Origin: Schistocerca nitens
Lineage: Eukaryota; Arthropoda; Insecta; Orthoptera; Acrididae
Direction of reading: 5' to 3'
NCBI RefSeq assembly: GCF_023898315.1
Contig: NC_064614.1
Span: 1,058,596,432-1,058,660,431, forward strand
Length of the DNA: 64,000 bases
Of this stretch, positions 9,659-20,893 are shown piece after piece; positions within the stretch are counted from its first letter, which is position 1; every line of letters begins with the position of its first letter. The translations under genes were made by a program, and so were the position numbers. The notes under the pieces were generated by a model. It made no database searches. It was not told the DNA's origin and saw only the letters and a program-made list of their open reading frames with translations.

Positions 9659-11456
9659 GCCTGAATGATTAATTTGAAGACAAAAAGCTTGTGATGCGTC
9701 GAGTTCTGGATCATTTCCCATAGATAAGAGAGACACAGTGTCTGTAGTTGCATGCTGTGCTGTGGGACGGTAAGGAATTTAATATTGGTAACTGGAAAGA
9801 AGCAGCTTCTGTGCCGTACAATCAGGTACATCTTTCGCCGGATGAAAAACAGCATTCAGCGATTTATTATCAGTCACAAGCAAAAATTTTTTTATCATAC
9901 AAACATTGATGATATTTTGTGATAGCCTAAATCGTCGGTAAAGCGTCCTTTTCTAGCTGACTGCAATTGATTTGGGCTTTGTTCACCGTGGTAGCCGTGA
10001 AATCTAATGGGGCGTTCTGTGTTGCCAACTTTATGAGCTTAAACTGCCCCTTTTCCGTGTGATGATGCGTCAGCTGTAAGCGCTACTGGTTTTTACGGAT
10101 CTAAATTATAAGACTTGGGCGACTAAGCAACGCATGTCCCTATTTCTGAAAAGATTGTTTGCAGCCTCCTGTCTATTGAAACAGAAAGTTTTAACGCTGG
10201 GGGCGATGCATGTGCTGCGTTCGGAATTAATTTGATGTAGTATGCCAGTTTGCCAAGAACGGCTTGGATTTTTTATACATTTGAAGGAGAAGGTAATCTC
10301 CGTATGGCCTCTAAATCCTTAGTTGTGGGACGACCACCGGGGGGCGTCGTAACGTGTCTCAAACATTCAATTTCTATATTGAAAAATAAACATTTCTGTA
10401 AATTACACACGAGACCCGAGTCAGTTAAAACTTGAAAAAGATACACCAAATTATTGAGATGTCGTTCTGATGTCACTGCGGAGACAAAGATTGGAACACG
10501 ACGGAACTTTCGATGTCACTTATCCAAGAAAACATTGAAATAACGCAGGTGGAGAGGGCTTTTTGGAGGGAAGGTGCTGGTATTGATACAACTCGACATG
10601 CATGTTAATCACCATAAATTTTATGTTGCCTCATCCAGGGGAAGTTAAAGATCAGCATTGGCCGAATCAATTTTTGAACTGAATCGTCAACCTGCTAGGC
10701 GAATCATGAGCACGTCGATATGTGGAAGTGGGAAGAATCAATCACTGTTTGATCATTAACTGTAGCTTTAAAATCGGCACAAATTCGTTCCGGTTCGTTT
10801 TTTGTACGCTCGCAAGAGGAGATGCTCATTGACTTGCAGAAATGGGTTTAAAAACTCCGATTTCTTCTAATCTGTTGAGTTGAGAAGCAACTTCATTGTG
10901 AATAGTGTGGGGCACCGGAAAGGTCAATCTTGGGTGCCGCATTGTCCTTGAGGGTGAAATGCGCCTGAAAAATTCTTTGTTCGTCCCGGTGTGCAGTAGA
11001 GATAATGTTCATTTTTGGCGCACTACTGATGGATACTGGCTAGGAAAAATTTTGTATCAATAGCGTGCACGTTGTCCTGAATGTCTACAACAAATAAATC
11101 AAAAACACTAATGCCAAAAATGTTGGAACTAGAAAGTGACAGCACTACTGTGACTTGAATTACTGTAGTCGTATTTCTACATGTTACGTACAATGCACAC
11201 GCTCCAAGAACAGAGATACTTCCGACGCTGTAGGCCACGAGGTGCAGATGTGATTTTTGTAATTGAGAGGTTTCCAGTTGGATTAAGCAGTGTAATTCAA
11301 GCGCCAGTATCTAACTGAAAAGGTACAGATTCATCGTAGATATGCAGAGAAATGAACAGATTGTTGTTTGTCCTCTGAATGTGACTTTCTGTTCTGACTT
11401 GTGTAAGATTGTCTTTGTCTGAACTGTGACTGACGACGCGTTTAGCTGTACATCTA
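9659..11456 (-). pseudogene. pol: Gypsy element 1 protease-RT-RNase H remnant
   Basis: Minus-strand pol in several frames. From high to low coordinate: a retropepsin active site reading HIYDESVPFQLDTGA (about 11345-11297); an RT entry block (LNRLEEIGVFKPISASQ, about 10870-10820); the RT end/connection reading HLNNLVYLFQVLTDSGLVC (10476-10420); and an RNase H/tether block near 9860-9700 (SSYQY.IPYRPTAQHATTDTVS). The order is that of a K02A2.6-like Ty3/Gypsy element. Stops and frameshifts are common. The element is cut on the left by the mini-Copia and on the right by Tc1 copy B; both insertions fall inside coding sequence. Confidence 0.72.
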
Positions 11457-12878
11457 CACTCCTGGAAATTGAAATAATAACACCGTGAATTCATTGTCCC
11501 AGGAAGGGGAAACTTTATTGACACATTCCTGGGGTCAGATACATCACATGATCACACTGACAGAACCACAGGCACATAGACACAGGCAACAGAGCATGCA
11601 CAATGTCGGCACTAGTACAGTGTATATCCACCTTTCGCAGCAATGCAGGCTGCTATTCTCCCATGGAGACAATCGCAGAGATGCTGGATGTAGTCCTGTG
11701 GAACGGCTTGCCATGCCATTTCCACCTGGCACCTCAGTTGGACCAGCGTTCGTGCTGGACGTGCAGACCGCGTGAGACGACGCTTCATCCAGTCCCAAAC
11801 ATGCTCAATGGGGGACAGATCCGGAGATCTTGCTGGCCAGGGTAGTTGACTTACACCTTCTAGAGCACGTTGGGTGGCACGGGATACATGCGGACGTGCA
11901 TTGTCCTGTTGGAACAGCAAGTTCCCTTGCCGGTCTAGGAATGGTAGAACGATGGGTTCGATGACGGTTTGGATGTACCGTGCACTATTCAGTGTCCCCT
12001 CGACGATCACCAGTGGTGTACGGCCAGTGTAGGAGATCGCTCCCCACACCATGATGCCGGGTGTTGGCCCTGTGTGCCTCGGTCGTATGCAGTCCTGATT
12101 GTGGCGCTCACCTGCACGGCGCCAAACACGCATACGACCATCATTGGCACCAAGGCAGAAGCGACTCTCATCGCTGAAGACGACACGTCTCCATTCGTCC
12201 CTCCATTCACGCCTGTCGCGACACCACTGGAGGCGGGCTGCACGATGTTGGGGCGTGAGCGGAAGACGGCCTAACGGTGTGCGGGACCGTAGCCCAGCTT
12301 CATGGAGACGGTTGCGAATGGTCCTCGCCGATACCCCAGGAGCAACAGTGTCCCTAATTTGCTGGGAAGTGGCGGTGCGGTCCCCTACGGCACTGCGTAG
12401 GATCCTACGGTCTTGGCGTGCATCCGTGCGTCGCTGCGGTCCGGTCCCAGGTCGACGGGCACGTGCACCTTCCGCCGACCACTGGCGACAACATCGATGT
12501 ACTGTGGAGACCTCACGCCCCACGTGTTGAGCAATTCGGCGGTACGTCCACCCGGCCTCCCGCATGCCCACTATACGCCCTCGCTCAAAGTCCGTCAACT
12601 GCACATACGGTTCACGTCCACGCTGTCGCGGCATGCTACCAGTGTTAAAGACTGCGATGGAGCTCCGTATGCCACGGCAAACTGGCTGACACTGACGGCG
12701 GCGGTGCACAAATGCTGCGCAGCTAGCGCCATTCGACGGCCAACACCGCGGTTCCTGGTGTGTCCGCTGTGCCGTGCGTGTGATCATTGCTTGTACAGCC
12801 CTCTCGCAGTGTCCGGAGCAAGTATGGTGGGTCTGACACACCGGTGTCAATGTGTTCTTTTTTCCATTTCCAGGAGTG
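11457..12878 (-). mobile_element. Tc1-like DNA transposon, 1,422-bp family, copy B
   Basis: Same length and termini as copy A, in reverse orientation, with TA at 11455-11456 and 12879-12880. It is inserted in the gag-pol region of Gypsy element 1. Its sequence is closer to copy C than to copy A. Confidence 0.95.
11612..12634 (-). CDS. Tc1-like transposase (DD32E), copy B
   Basis: Intact 340-aa frame starting MPRQRGREPYVQLTDFERGR at 12634. The domain order is as in copy A: two helix-turn-helix domains, then VVFSDESRF, LLFQQDNARPH and SPDLSPIEHVW. All three catalytic acids are present, again with 32 residues between the second Asp and the Glu. It retains the Arg residues lost from copy A. Private changes near the C-terminus (QLRCQVEM, HLCDCLHG) are Arg-to-Cys or Tyr-to-Cys. 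Of the three copies this one has the fewest disturbing changes around the active site, so it is the best candidate for a functional enzyme. Activity is not shown by sequence alone. Confidence 0.93.
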   Translation of the reverse strand: MPRQRGREPYVQLTDFERGRIVGMREAGWTYRRIAQHVGREVSTVHRCCRQWSAEGARARRPGTGPQRRTDARQDRRILRSAVGDRTATSQQIRDTVAPGVSARTIRNRLHEAGLRSRTPLGRLPLTPQHRAARLQWCRDRREWRDEWRRVVFSDESRFCLGANDGRMRVWRRAGERHNQDCIRPRHTGPTPGIMVWGAISYTGRTPLVIVEGTLNSARYIQTVIEPIVLPFLDRQGNLLFQQDNARPHVSRATQRALEGVSQLPWPARSPDLSPIEHVWDWMKRRLTRSARPARTLVQLRCQVEMAWQAVPQDYIQHLCDCLHGRIAACIAAKGGYTLY

Positions 12879-14001
12879 TATTACAGAAGAGCTGGTTAAA
12901 AGTTTCTAGTTTTGCAGTAGGCCTTTTGCTGCGCAGTTGCGTTGCTTTAGTCCATGATTCCTGCGTAGATTGCAGGAGGATACAGACTCAGAATGAGAGA
13001 TAATATTTATTTCCATTTTCTCAGGACTAGGTTTATGTGGAACAGAATTAACTTTGTGTTGCTTTTGCATGAGCGCCTGTTGTGTGTATCCTTATTTATG
13101 GCAATCTAGTCACTCCACGTGACGGCGAAGACAGTTTTTGTTGTCATGTGTTACACATTTTGCGCGAGATTTCGCAAGGCTTGTTTTATCCTTGGAAGCG
13201 GCTAAGGGCGTCACGCCAATGTCGGCTGTCGTCGTGCTACCCGCGGTCAGCGTTGCAGCAACACGAATATTGTAGTCAAGTTCTTTAGAGTCTTGCATTT
13301 CCTGTGCTTTGAATACTTTAATCACGTTATTGAAACCAGGGATATAGTGCTTTAATATCTCAGCCTATATTCTGTTATCAGAAAAGTTCTAAATACTGGC
13401 ATTGCGAAGTATTTCGTCTTTTTTTGTTTCAGTTTGCTGGCTTTCGGACCGTGCCTATTCAGCCACGTCAACAGTAATATCAATTACAACTACACGGAAG
13501 TAAGGACAACACAACACACAGTTCCTGAGAGGAGAAAATCTCCAATTCAGCCGGGAATCGAAGGCGAGCCCCTTCGCTTACTTATCCGCAGCGCTGACCG
13601 CGCAGCTACCGAGCCGGGCGTATTTCGTCTTGAAATGAAACATCCTAGTCATCCCCTTGAATTCAGCGATCCCTTCTGTGTAAGCCTGATTGTTATGACG
13701 ACGTGTACGAAAAAGTTTGAAACGAGAGCTACACGAATCAGTGCTACGAACAACTAGTCTAATTTTCGAATATAGTCATCACAGGATAGGGTAGTGAGCT
13801 CTAATTGATGGGAAACTTGCGGCAGAATGTGAAGATATGCGCACCTAACAACATAAAGAGGAAATATTGTCGTTCTAGCTGCAGGCTGTACTCCGTCTAT
13901 TGGTGTGGGTCAAAACAGTGGAAGGGTGGAAGAGGCAGCACCTAGCCCGTAGTGTTCTGTGCTTCAGTCGGTGTAGCTTGCTGGGCTTTTTGTGCATCCA
14001 T
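12879..14001 (-). pseudogene. gag: Gypsy element 1 gag remnant
   Basis: Minus-strand gag read in pieces. A start MDAQKAQQATPTEAQNT lies at 14001; a block near 13900-13780 includes FLFMLLGAHIFTFCRKFP; then RFKLFRTRRHNNQAYTEGIAEFK (about 13730-13660) matches the RF.F....Q...ESV..WIAELR pattern of Gypsy gag; then VIKVFKAQEMQDSKELDYN (13325-13270). It is interrupted by a SINE at 13421-13619 and separated from pol by Tc1 copy B. Frameshifts and stops make it non-functional. The assignment rests on order and motif style; no zinc knuckle survives cleanly. Confidence 0.55.
13421..13619 (-). repeat. tRNA-derived SINE (CGGCTCGGTAGC head)
   Basis: Flanked by the 12-bp duplication GTATTTCGTCTT (13409-13420 and 13620-13631). 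Read on the minus strand it opens GCCCGGCTCGGTAGCTGCG, with A-box-like and B-box-like stretches (the latter near GGCTCGCCTTCGATTCC), and continues with GTGTTGTGTTGTCCTTAC. The gag frame of Gypsy 1 continues across it when it is removed. Confidence 0.78.
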
Positions 14002-14275
14002 CAATTTGCCTCTCGCGGTGAGTGAGGAGGTAATTTACTGACTCTGAAACTGAGTAAGTGCAGTGAAGGATTGCTCTCCAGAAGTTGCCACTGCATACAC
14101 AAATTGAAGACACTTGAAATAGTGATAAGTTTTATGCAAGGTGTCAGTTGAGCATTTATCATACACCCGAGATGCTATGAGATCATGTGAAGTAGCGCAA
14201 CGGATAATTGATTATCTGAATTAAATAGTAGTGTCCCAATTCAACATGAAATAAGGGTACCACAACTCACATGGA
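14002..14275. other. Leader-side region of Gypsy 1, no gene
   Basis: This is where the gag leader and primer binding site of Gypsy 1 should lie, but I find no convincing primer site or LTR edge. Confidence 0.35.
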
Positions 14276-15290
14276 TACAGGGTGTCCCACAAATGGCGTT
14301 GCGCTGTTTGAAATTTAATAACGCGATCAAAAAGAACCGAAACTGTTAATTTTTAAGTCGTGTAAATGGTCACGACATTATCGACGATGTTTTACGGTTG
14401 AAGATTTTCAAAATGTAATCCATCGGCAGCAATGCAGCAGTTGCAGCGCTGGGGAACAAATAAACGTACATGGGCTATGGTTGCCATTGGAATGGATTCA
14501 CAAGTCACAGTAGCCTCTGTCATGTGATCCAGCGTATGTGGCTTTGTGGTATAGACGGTGTCCTTCAGAGTTCGCCGCAGAAAGAAGTCTAATGTCGTTA
14601 GATCGGGAGATTTGGTTGGAAACACAACGCTTCCTTATCGACCTATCCACCTCTCAAGAAATGTTTCATCCAGAAACGACCCCATAGTAACTTGACGCTG
14701 CACCATCTTGTTCAAACGAAAAACAATATTCATCCCGGTGCAGTTAGTGAACAGTTGGTACAGTTTGCTCCTGCAGCATGATAAGATTCTTCACAGCTGT
14801 CACTGTCCCTTCAAGAAAGAGTGGCACCACAAGTCCTCTGACAGACATATCCGAATCGTCCTCATTCGCCATTGAACCAGTCTTGGAACGCAGCGTTTTC
14901 GTTTCGCTTGCTTTAAAACGCAGTGAACACTTGATTTACTAACATCTGATTCACGCGCAGCTTGTCGGGACGACTTTGGAGGTCTTTTTAAGCTTGAACC
15001 TCTGAGTCCAGGCCTCTTTCGTCCGCTACTGATTACTTCCTGCCACACCGTCCCTTCTTACGAGCACACACACTTACGTCTCTCTCAAATTCGTCGCATA
15101 ATTTCGTTACGGTAACATGTGGCGGTGACACAGTATCAAACTCTGTCTGCGATCGTCTGTGAACTTCCTTCATATTTTCACATTTCCAGTAACTCTCTGT
15201 AATCCACTTTCTTTGCTCCAAGCAGAAGTTTCCAGCCACCTTCTTATTTACGTGTCGTTACTGGCCACTGGAAATAAATAAAAGAAAAAC
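14276..15290 (-). pseudogene. Decayed mariner-superfamily transposon (LEQRKWI type)
   Basis: The left edge reads TACAGGGTGTCCCACAAATG, a typical mariner-superfamily terminus. Minus-strand transposase pieces: LEQRKWITESYWKCENMKEV (15215-15150) as the N-terminal helix-turn-helix; SSLKRPPKSSRQAARESDVS (about 14990-14930) with VHCVLKQAKRK as the second helix domain; and KSPDLTTLDFFLRRTLKDTVY (about 14610-14550) as the block carrying the third acidic residue (SPDLTPLDFF pattern). The middle, with the first two catalytic Asp, is missing or scrambled. Frames shift between blocks, so it is dead. The right edge is approximate. Confidence 0.66.
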
Positions 15291-15512
15291 AAATAAATGT
15301 CTACATACAGTAGTCGTGAGAGCACCATATAATTACAAATGGATCAAGTTACAATTAACATCTCTTAGTAACTAAAGTTCAGGCTATGCAACCTCCTTTG
15401 AGGGGCACCATGTATACTGATAAGGGTTTCAGTCAAGCTTCTGAATGAATTTATTGCAAGGTGCATTAAGCGATAGATGAATACATGTGCTGATCCACTG
15501 TGTTTTCCAGAA

Positions 15513-15915
15513 CCCGCCTGGGTAGCAGAGAGCGCTAACGCGCTGCTTCCTGGACTCGGGAAGGCGCGCCGGCCCCGGATCGAATCCGCCCGGCGGATTA
15601 ACGACGAGGGCCGGTGTGCCGGCCAGCCTGGATGCGGTATTTAGGCGATTTTCCACATCTCGCTAGGTGAATACCAGGCTGGTCCCCACGTTCCGCATCA
15701 GTTACACGCGTCGTAGACATTTGAAACACGTTCGCACTATTTCACGATTTACACTAGATGCAGACAGCTGGGGTACACTGATTCCATCCCTGGGGGTACG
15801 GGGTGGCGGCACGAAGGGCATCCGGCCACCCCTAAAACTAACCTTGCCAAATCCGTTCTAACCACGCCGACCCTGCGATTGCTGCGGGACTATGGAGTAA
15901 GCGAAAGAAGAAAGA
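15513..15915 (+). repeat. Long tRNA-derived SINE (about 400 bp)
   Basis: Opens with a tRNA-like head (CCCGCCTGGGTAGCAGAGAG, then GGATCGAATCC) and ends with an A-rich GCGAAAGAAGAAAG tail. It is flanked by an approximate duplication, ATCCACTGTG.TTTCCAGAA on the left and ATCCACTGTGCCTTCCAGAA at 15916-15935. It interrupts the Tc1-like relic, whose reading resumes on the other side. Confidence 0.75.
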
Positions 15916-16236
15916 ATCCACTGTGCCTTCCAGAATGACGAGATCACCCAGGGAATGCCACGCAAACATTCCCCAAACCATAACTCTCCCTCCTCCGGCC
16001 TGGACCATTCTGGGGATTGCTGCAGGTGTCTACTTCTAGACGTTACACACAGTACACGCCAACGGTCGTCCGTTCAATGCAGCATAAAACGTGTTTCACT
16101 CAGTGGACGTCCAGTTACGGTATTGGCTTGCAAATTCCAGCTTTCGTCGGCGATGAACTGCAGTGAGCGTGGGTGCACGAATCAGTCGCCAGCTGCAGAG
16201 ACCGATACGCAGCAACGTTTGCTGAGCAGAGAAAGG

Positions 16237-16433
16237 CGGCCGCTGTGGCCGAGCGGTTCTAGGCGCTTCAGCCTGGAACCGCGCTGCTGCTACCATCACA
16301 GGTTCGAGCCCTGCCTCGAGCATGGATGTGTGTGATGTCCGTAGGTTGGTTAGGTTTAAGTAGTTCTAAGTCTAGGGGACTGATGACCTCAGATGTTAAG
16401 TCCCATAGTGCTTAGAGCCATTTGATCCATTTT
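16237..16433 (+). repeat. SINE, GGCCGAGCGGTTCTAGGCGC type
   Basis: First of the commonest SINE family here: tRNA-like head with B box (GGTTCGAGCC), central segment GTGTGTGATGTCC..AGGTT, hairpin GGGGAC...GTCCC, and end GAGCCATTTGATCCATTT. No clear target duplication. Confidence 0.85.
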
Positions 16434-16940
16434 TCAATGGAGACACTGTTGATAGCCCCTTGGATCATCTGGACGGTCAGTTGCTTAACAGTTTCACGCC
16501 TATTCGCCCATACACATCTCCGAATGTTTCATTCATCCCTTTCATCGACGGCCTGTAGCGCAGCACAGTAGCCTCAGCTCCAGCTTTGCGTAGCGCCATT
16601 TTTCCATGCACGATTTGCTTTAACCACGGCGGTACGCAAACAGTTTACAGACATAGCCGTTTCGGAAATGCTTCCACTCTTGACCCGAAAGCCAATGATC
16701 ATGCTGTTTTGGACATAAAGTAAATCTCTCCACTTCCGCATTACGACAACTTCACCACTGTTTACCGTTTCCCGTGCCCCCCGCCCCCCATCTCCCGAAG
16801 CGCTTTGTATCCTACCCCCTCGCCTCATCACTACTAGTGCTGCCACCTGTCTTCTGTGAGTTGTTATTGCACGTTGCCGTCGAACATAGGCGGTGGTCAT
16901 TTTGATGTGACTGGACCTTGTATAACTAAATGGTCTCGGA

Positions 16941-17197
16941 TGATGATACAATTATATAAGTCACTGAATATTAACAACGTTCAGTAGCGTCGTGCTAAGA
17001 CGATGTATTATTCCTCACTGCAGTCTTCCACACTAATGAAGATAAGTCTACGGATGCACTACACTTCCGGGAGAACCTTGCATCTGCTTGCTTAAAAGAA
17101 CGCGCTGACCAACCAGAGTCGTAGCACTGAGGTCACAGGATTTTAACGTCTTCTGGCGGTGTGCAGGGTGGTCGAGAAGTGTCCTTACCCCTGCAAT
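16941..17197. repeat. LTR-like remnant shared with 5.86 kb
   Basis: 16944-17045 resembles 5863-5955 (AACGTTCAGTAGC and CTCACTGCAG phrases in the same order). It may be the outer LTR of Gypsy element 1. It is cut on the right by a Tc1-like element at 17200. Confidence 0.4.
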
Positions 17198-17199
17198 TA

Positions 17200-18594
17200 C
17201 ACTACTGGCCATTAAAATTGCTACACTAAGAAGAAATGAAGATGATAAACGGGTATTCATTGGACAAATATATTATACTAGAACTGACATGTGATTACAT
17301 TTTCAGGCAATTTGGGTGCATATATCCTGAGAAATCAGTACCCAGAACAACCACCTCTGACCGCAATAACGGCATGGGTATTGAGTCAAACTGAGCTTGG
17401 ATAGCGTGTACAGGTACAGTTGCCCATGCAGCTTCAACACGATACCACAGTTCATCAAGAGTAGTTAGTGACTGGCGTATTGTGACGAGCCAGTTGCTCG
17501 GCCACCATTGACCAGACGTTTTCAGTTGGTGAGAGATTTGGAGAATGTGCTCGCCAGGGCAGCAGTCGAACATTTTCTGTACCCAGAAAGGCCCGTACAG
17601 GACGTGCAACGTACGGTCGTGCATTATCCTGCTGAAATGTAGAGTTTCACAGGGATCGAATGAAGGGTAGAGCTACGAGTCGTAACACATCTGAAATGTA
17701 ACGTCCGCTGTTCAAAGTACCGTCAACGCGAACAAGAGGTGACCAAGACGTGTAACCAATGGCACTCCATACCATCACGCCGGGTGAAACGCCAGTATGG
17801 CGATGACGAATAAACGCTTCCAATGTGCGTTCACCGCGGTGTCGCCAAACGCGGATGCGACCATGATGATGCTGTAAACAGAACCTGGAGTCATCCGAAA
17901 AAATGACGTTTTGCCATTCGTGCACCCAGGTTCGTCGTTGAGTACACCATCGCAGGTGCTCCTGTCTGTGATGCAGCGTCAAGGGTAACCGCAGCCATGG
18001 TCTCCGAGCTGATAGTCCATGCTGCTGCAAACGTCGTCGAACTGTTCGTGCCGATGGTTGTTGTCTTGCAAACGTCCCCATCTGTTGACTCAGGGATCGA
18101 GACGTGGCTGCACGATCCGTTACAGCCATGCGGATAAGATGCCTGTCATCTCGACTGCTAGTGAAACGAGGCCGTTGGGATCCAGCACGGCGTTCCATAT
18201 TACCCTCCTGAACCCACCGATTCCATATTCTGCTAACAGTCATTGGATCTCGACCAACGCGAGCAGCAACGTCGCGATACGATAAACTGCAATCGCGATA
18301 GGCTATAATCCGACCTTTATCAAAGTCGGAAACGTGATGGAACGCATTTCTCCTCCTTACACGAAGCATCACAACAACGTTTCACCAGGCAACGCCGGTC
18401 AACTGCTGTTTGTGTATGAGAAATCGGTTGGAAACTTTCATGTCAGCACGTTGTAGGTGTCGCCACCGGCGCCAACCTTGAGTGAATGCTCTGAAAAGCT
18501 AATCATTTGCATATCACAGCATCTTCTTTCTGTCGGTTAAATTTCGCTTCTGTAGCACGTCATCTTCGTTGTGTAGCAATTTTAATGGCCAATA
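17200..18594 (-). mobile_element. Tc1-like transposon, CACTACTGGCCATTAAAATT family, copy 1
   Basis: The left end CACTACTGGCCATTAAAATT follows TA at 17198-17199. The right end, reverse complemented, reads TATTGGCCATTAAAATTGCT and has lost its last bases. A second copy is at 30058-31331. The encoded transposase is broken. Confidence 0.85.
17322..18369 (-). pseudogene. Tc1-like transposase (DD34E), broken
   Basis: Starts at the ATG on 18369 (MLRVRRRNAFHHVSDFDKGR) and runs about 240 aa with both helix-turn-helix domains, the first catalytic block as IFSDDSRFCLQ and VMVWSAIGYTS. A stop then follows RSL where CGA would be expected (CGA to TGA, a CpG transition). Beyond it FQQDNARPYVARPVRAFLGT and SPNLSPTENVW give the second Asp and the Glu, 34 residues apart. 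The SPD-to-SPN and PIE-to-PTE changes further weaken it. A frameshift follows near 17480. It is clearly inactive. Confidence 0.88.
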
Positions 18595-18639
18595 CCGTTT
18601 AGAATCAAATGTTATTATGCAGGTTGGTAGCTACGTTTC

Positions 18640-19770
18640 TTTTTATCAATTGTAGGAATCAATTGTTGGCATTCACGTTTACATGTTTTCGCAATCGCAA
18701 CCGCATTTTAATTTGTAGCCATGGAAGACGTGAGCGGGCATATTTACACCACTGAGGAACGTTTAATGTCAAGTGTGTGGGTGCACGAAGGGGGCAGACA
18801 ATGAGACAGATTAAGGAAGAATTCCAGGTAAGATTTAATACGGCTCCACTACGAAAGGCAACACTTCTGGACTGGGAAAGACATGCTTTTGCTTTTGGCA
18901 GCGTTAAAGACAGGCTGGAGAGTGGACGGAAGAAGACATGAGAAGAAATGTAGAAATGTGTACCGGGGTCGTTGTTTCCATTGATCAATCACCTTTGTAT
19001 TCGACACCTAAACGTGCTTCGGATCTCAGTATATCGAGGACAACAACGTGAGATCACATGTAAAAAGACCTTAAGGTCAGCCTTTCCGACAGATGTTTGT
19101 AAACAAATTATCGCATACAGACCGGAATGAGCATGTTTTAGCACGCCGTGTTCTGTTAAATCAATTTCTAAATCCTGTGAAGCGTGCCAGGGTTATGTTA
19201 TCTGATGAACGTGAACTTTACAGCAGCTCACGTGCTGAAAATATTGTCGTTTGGGCCAAAGAGAATCGTCGTTACACAGTCGAGTTAGAAAGGAAAACCG
19301 TCTCACTTGATCATCTGGGCAGCGATAACATCACAACATCCGCTTGGATCGTACTTTCTTGAAGGGACAGTAAATGATGCAAATTATTTACATGTGTTAC
19401 GAACTTGATTAACACCTCGGCTTGAGAAAAGGGGCCTCACAGAACGCATATGGTTGCAGCAAGACGGGGCACGAGTCCCTAAATGAACACTTTTCAGGAC
19501 GGTGGATCGGTCGTGGTTCATAAGGAACACCAGCACCCTTGAAATGGCCACCACCAAGTCCTGACCTCACCGCACCTGACAGCTCATTATGAGGAGTATT
19601 TAGGCGGATGTATCTGGGCGTCGTTACCCCACAAATGGAGAATTGAGCAATGCTGTTGAGGACGCATTTCACACTTTAACACCGGACACGCTCAAAAACA
19701 TGTCAAAAAGAACATGTGTTTACAGTATGATGGGGAACATACCTATATATTGGACACTTAATACATAGGT
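18640..19770 (+). pseudogene. Decayed mariner-superfamily transposase
   Basis: The plus strand reads, in pieces: MEDVSGHIYTTEERLMSSVW then VHEGG (18721-18795), the N-terminal helix domain; FVNKLSHTDRNEHVLARRVL then LSDERELYSSSRAENIVVWA (19096-19260), where SDE carries the first catalytic Asp; then LQQDGA (about 19457) with the second Asp; and KWPPPSPDLT (about 19540-19570) before the third acid. Stops and frameshifts interrupt all blocks. No terminal repeats were recognised. It is a different family from the Tc1 elements here, judged by the SVWVHEG opening. Confidence 0.62.
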
Positions 19771-20049
19771 AAGCACCTGTGCTAAAACAGAGCAAATCAA
19801 GTAGCATTCGATACTAGGAGGTTCGGGGACTTCTCGACCATGTTGCAAGTGTAGCGCCACCCTTCGGAGAACCGGAAGCGAGAGAAGACCGAACTCGTCC
19901 GCGGCCCGCTGCCAGGAGATTCAAAATTGGCATGTCTTGCATAACTTTGAGCAGCGCGCGGCGCGCAGGATGTGGTCGATGAAGACGACTTTTATATCGT
20001 ACTAATCTCGTCTGTAAGTTTCCGTAAGAGGTAGTAGAGTCTTGAAATC
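19771..20049. other. Spacer, no gene seen
   Basis: Contains a GC-rich patch (about 19840-19970) without a convincing reading frame. Confidence 0.4.
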
Positions 20050-20220
20050 TTTTTGCAAACATATCAGACTTCTTTTTGCTAATTAAGTTTGGTATCAAAA
20101 TGTATCCCTAAGAACTTGACAGATTATTTATGCTCTTGAGTATTCCTAAAAGAAACAGTTTTGTTTCCTTAGGATTAAATAGTAGTCTACTTGATGCGAA
20201 CTACTGGAGCGCAGATTATA
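20050..20220 (-). pseudogene. Possible short LINE RT fragment
   Basis: On the minus strand LNPKETKLFLL then a broken VK.L(G).ILIPNL recalls the LN..KT....K.LGI..D..L block of LINE reverse transcriptases. It is short and frame-shifted, so the call is weak. Confidence 0.35.
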
Positions 20221-20268
20221 GCGATTCCTGTGTGATATTACCCAGAGCCGAGGTGAGAGATGTGAGGC

Positions 20269-20893
20269 TGAAACGTCCCCTTAGAAAAATTATAAATGAC
20301 TGTGCTTAAACTAACACACAATATTTTTAGCGCAACGCAATCTGACTTTCAATAATCCCTACAAAAGAATGGCCCTGACTAACATTAACCTATACCTTTC
20401 ACAAAACACTTACCTTACAAAAATCTTCGTTACTCGAACTACTGCAATAAAGCGAGCGCCAATACTGCCAGCTAAATAAAAGATTCAAACTACTGAAGGC
20501 ACTAACTACTGATAGACATAGTTAGCAAATGAAAGATTTTGATAGAGAACAAACAATGTATTTACCTAAGTAGTGTTCAAAAGTCACAATATATATATAT
20601 ATATATATATCAGTTCATGATATCCAGTACTACAAATTTACTCTTTCTGGCTGACACACGTCCAGATCGTCCGCTCTTAAAATTCTGCCATCTCTCTCCC
20701 AACATCCAACACTGCTGGCGGCTCACCTCCAACTGCGCAACGCTACGCGCTGTTAACAGCCAACTGCCCAACACTACAATGGCAAATTCCAACAATGCAA
20801 ACCAGCCACAGACTGCACACAGCACAGTCAGTGATTTTCATATAGAGCTCTACATGGCGTTACCAACATAAAAACCTAAAGATCCTACTTACA
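20269..20893. repeat. Solo LTR of a Gypsy-type element
   Basis: A 625-bp unit starting TGAAACGTCCCC and ending CCTACTTACA, flanked by the 4-bp duplication AGGC (20265-20268 and 20894-20897). There is no internal coding sequence on either side, which is what LTR-LTR recombination leaves. It contains an (AT)n microsatellite at 20589-20610. Assigned to Gypsy from the 4-bp duplication and TG...CA ends. Confidence 0.72.

Larger units (their letters stand above)
15291..16940 (-). pseudogene. Decayed Tc1-like transposon with two SINE insertions
   Basis: Minus-strand transposase pieces: MIIGFRVKSGSISETAMSVN then RTAVVKANRAW (about 16700-16600) as the N-terminal helix-turn-helix; RETVKQLTVQMIQGAINSVS (about 16500-16440); and, across a SINE, MVQAGGGRVMVWGMFAWHS then LVILEGTVD (about 16020-15920), the conserved VMVWG block of Tc1 enzymes. 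The reading resumes beyond the SINE at 15513-15915 (VDQHMYSSIA). The second catalytic Asp and the Glu block are missing, perhaps lost when the neighbouring element arrived. Both ends are approximate. Confidence 0.65.

Noticed and set aside
12413-13003. Long open frames antisense to the Tc1 transposase (157-196 aa) present in all three copies
   Set aside because: The transposase is GC-rich with few stops in the opposite frame; copies share these frames only because they share the sequence. No protein motif.
13434-13757. 107-aa plus-strand frame
   Set aside because: It crosses a SINE with clear duplications and is antisense to Gypsy gag.
16237-16433. CTGATGA in the common SINE as part of a hammerhead
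   Set aside because: There is no GAAA box or stem II at the required place; the local structure is a GGGAC/GTCCC hairpin instead.
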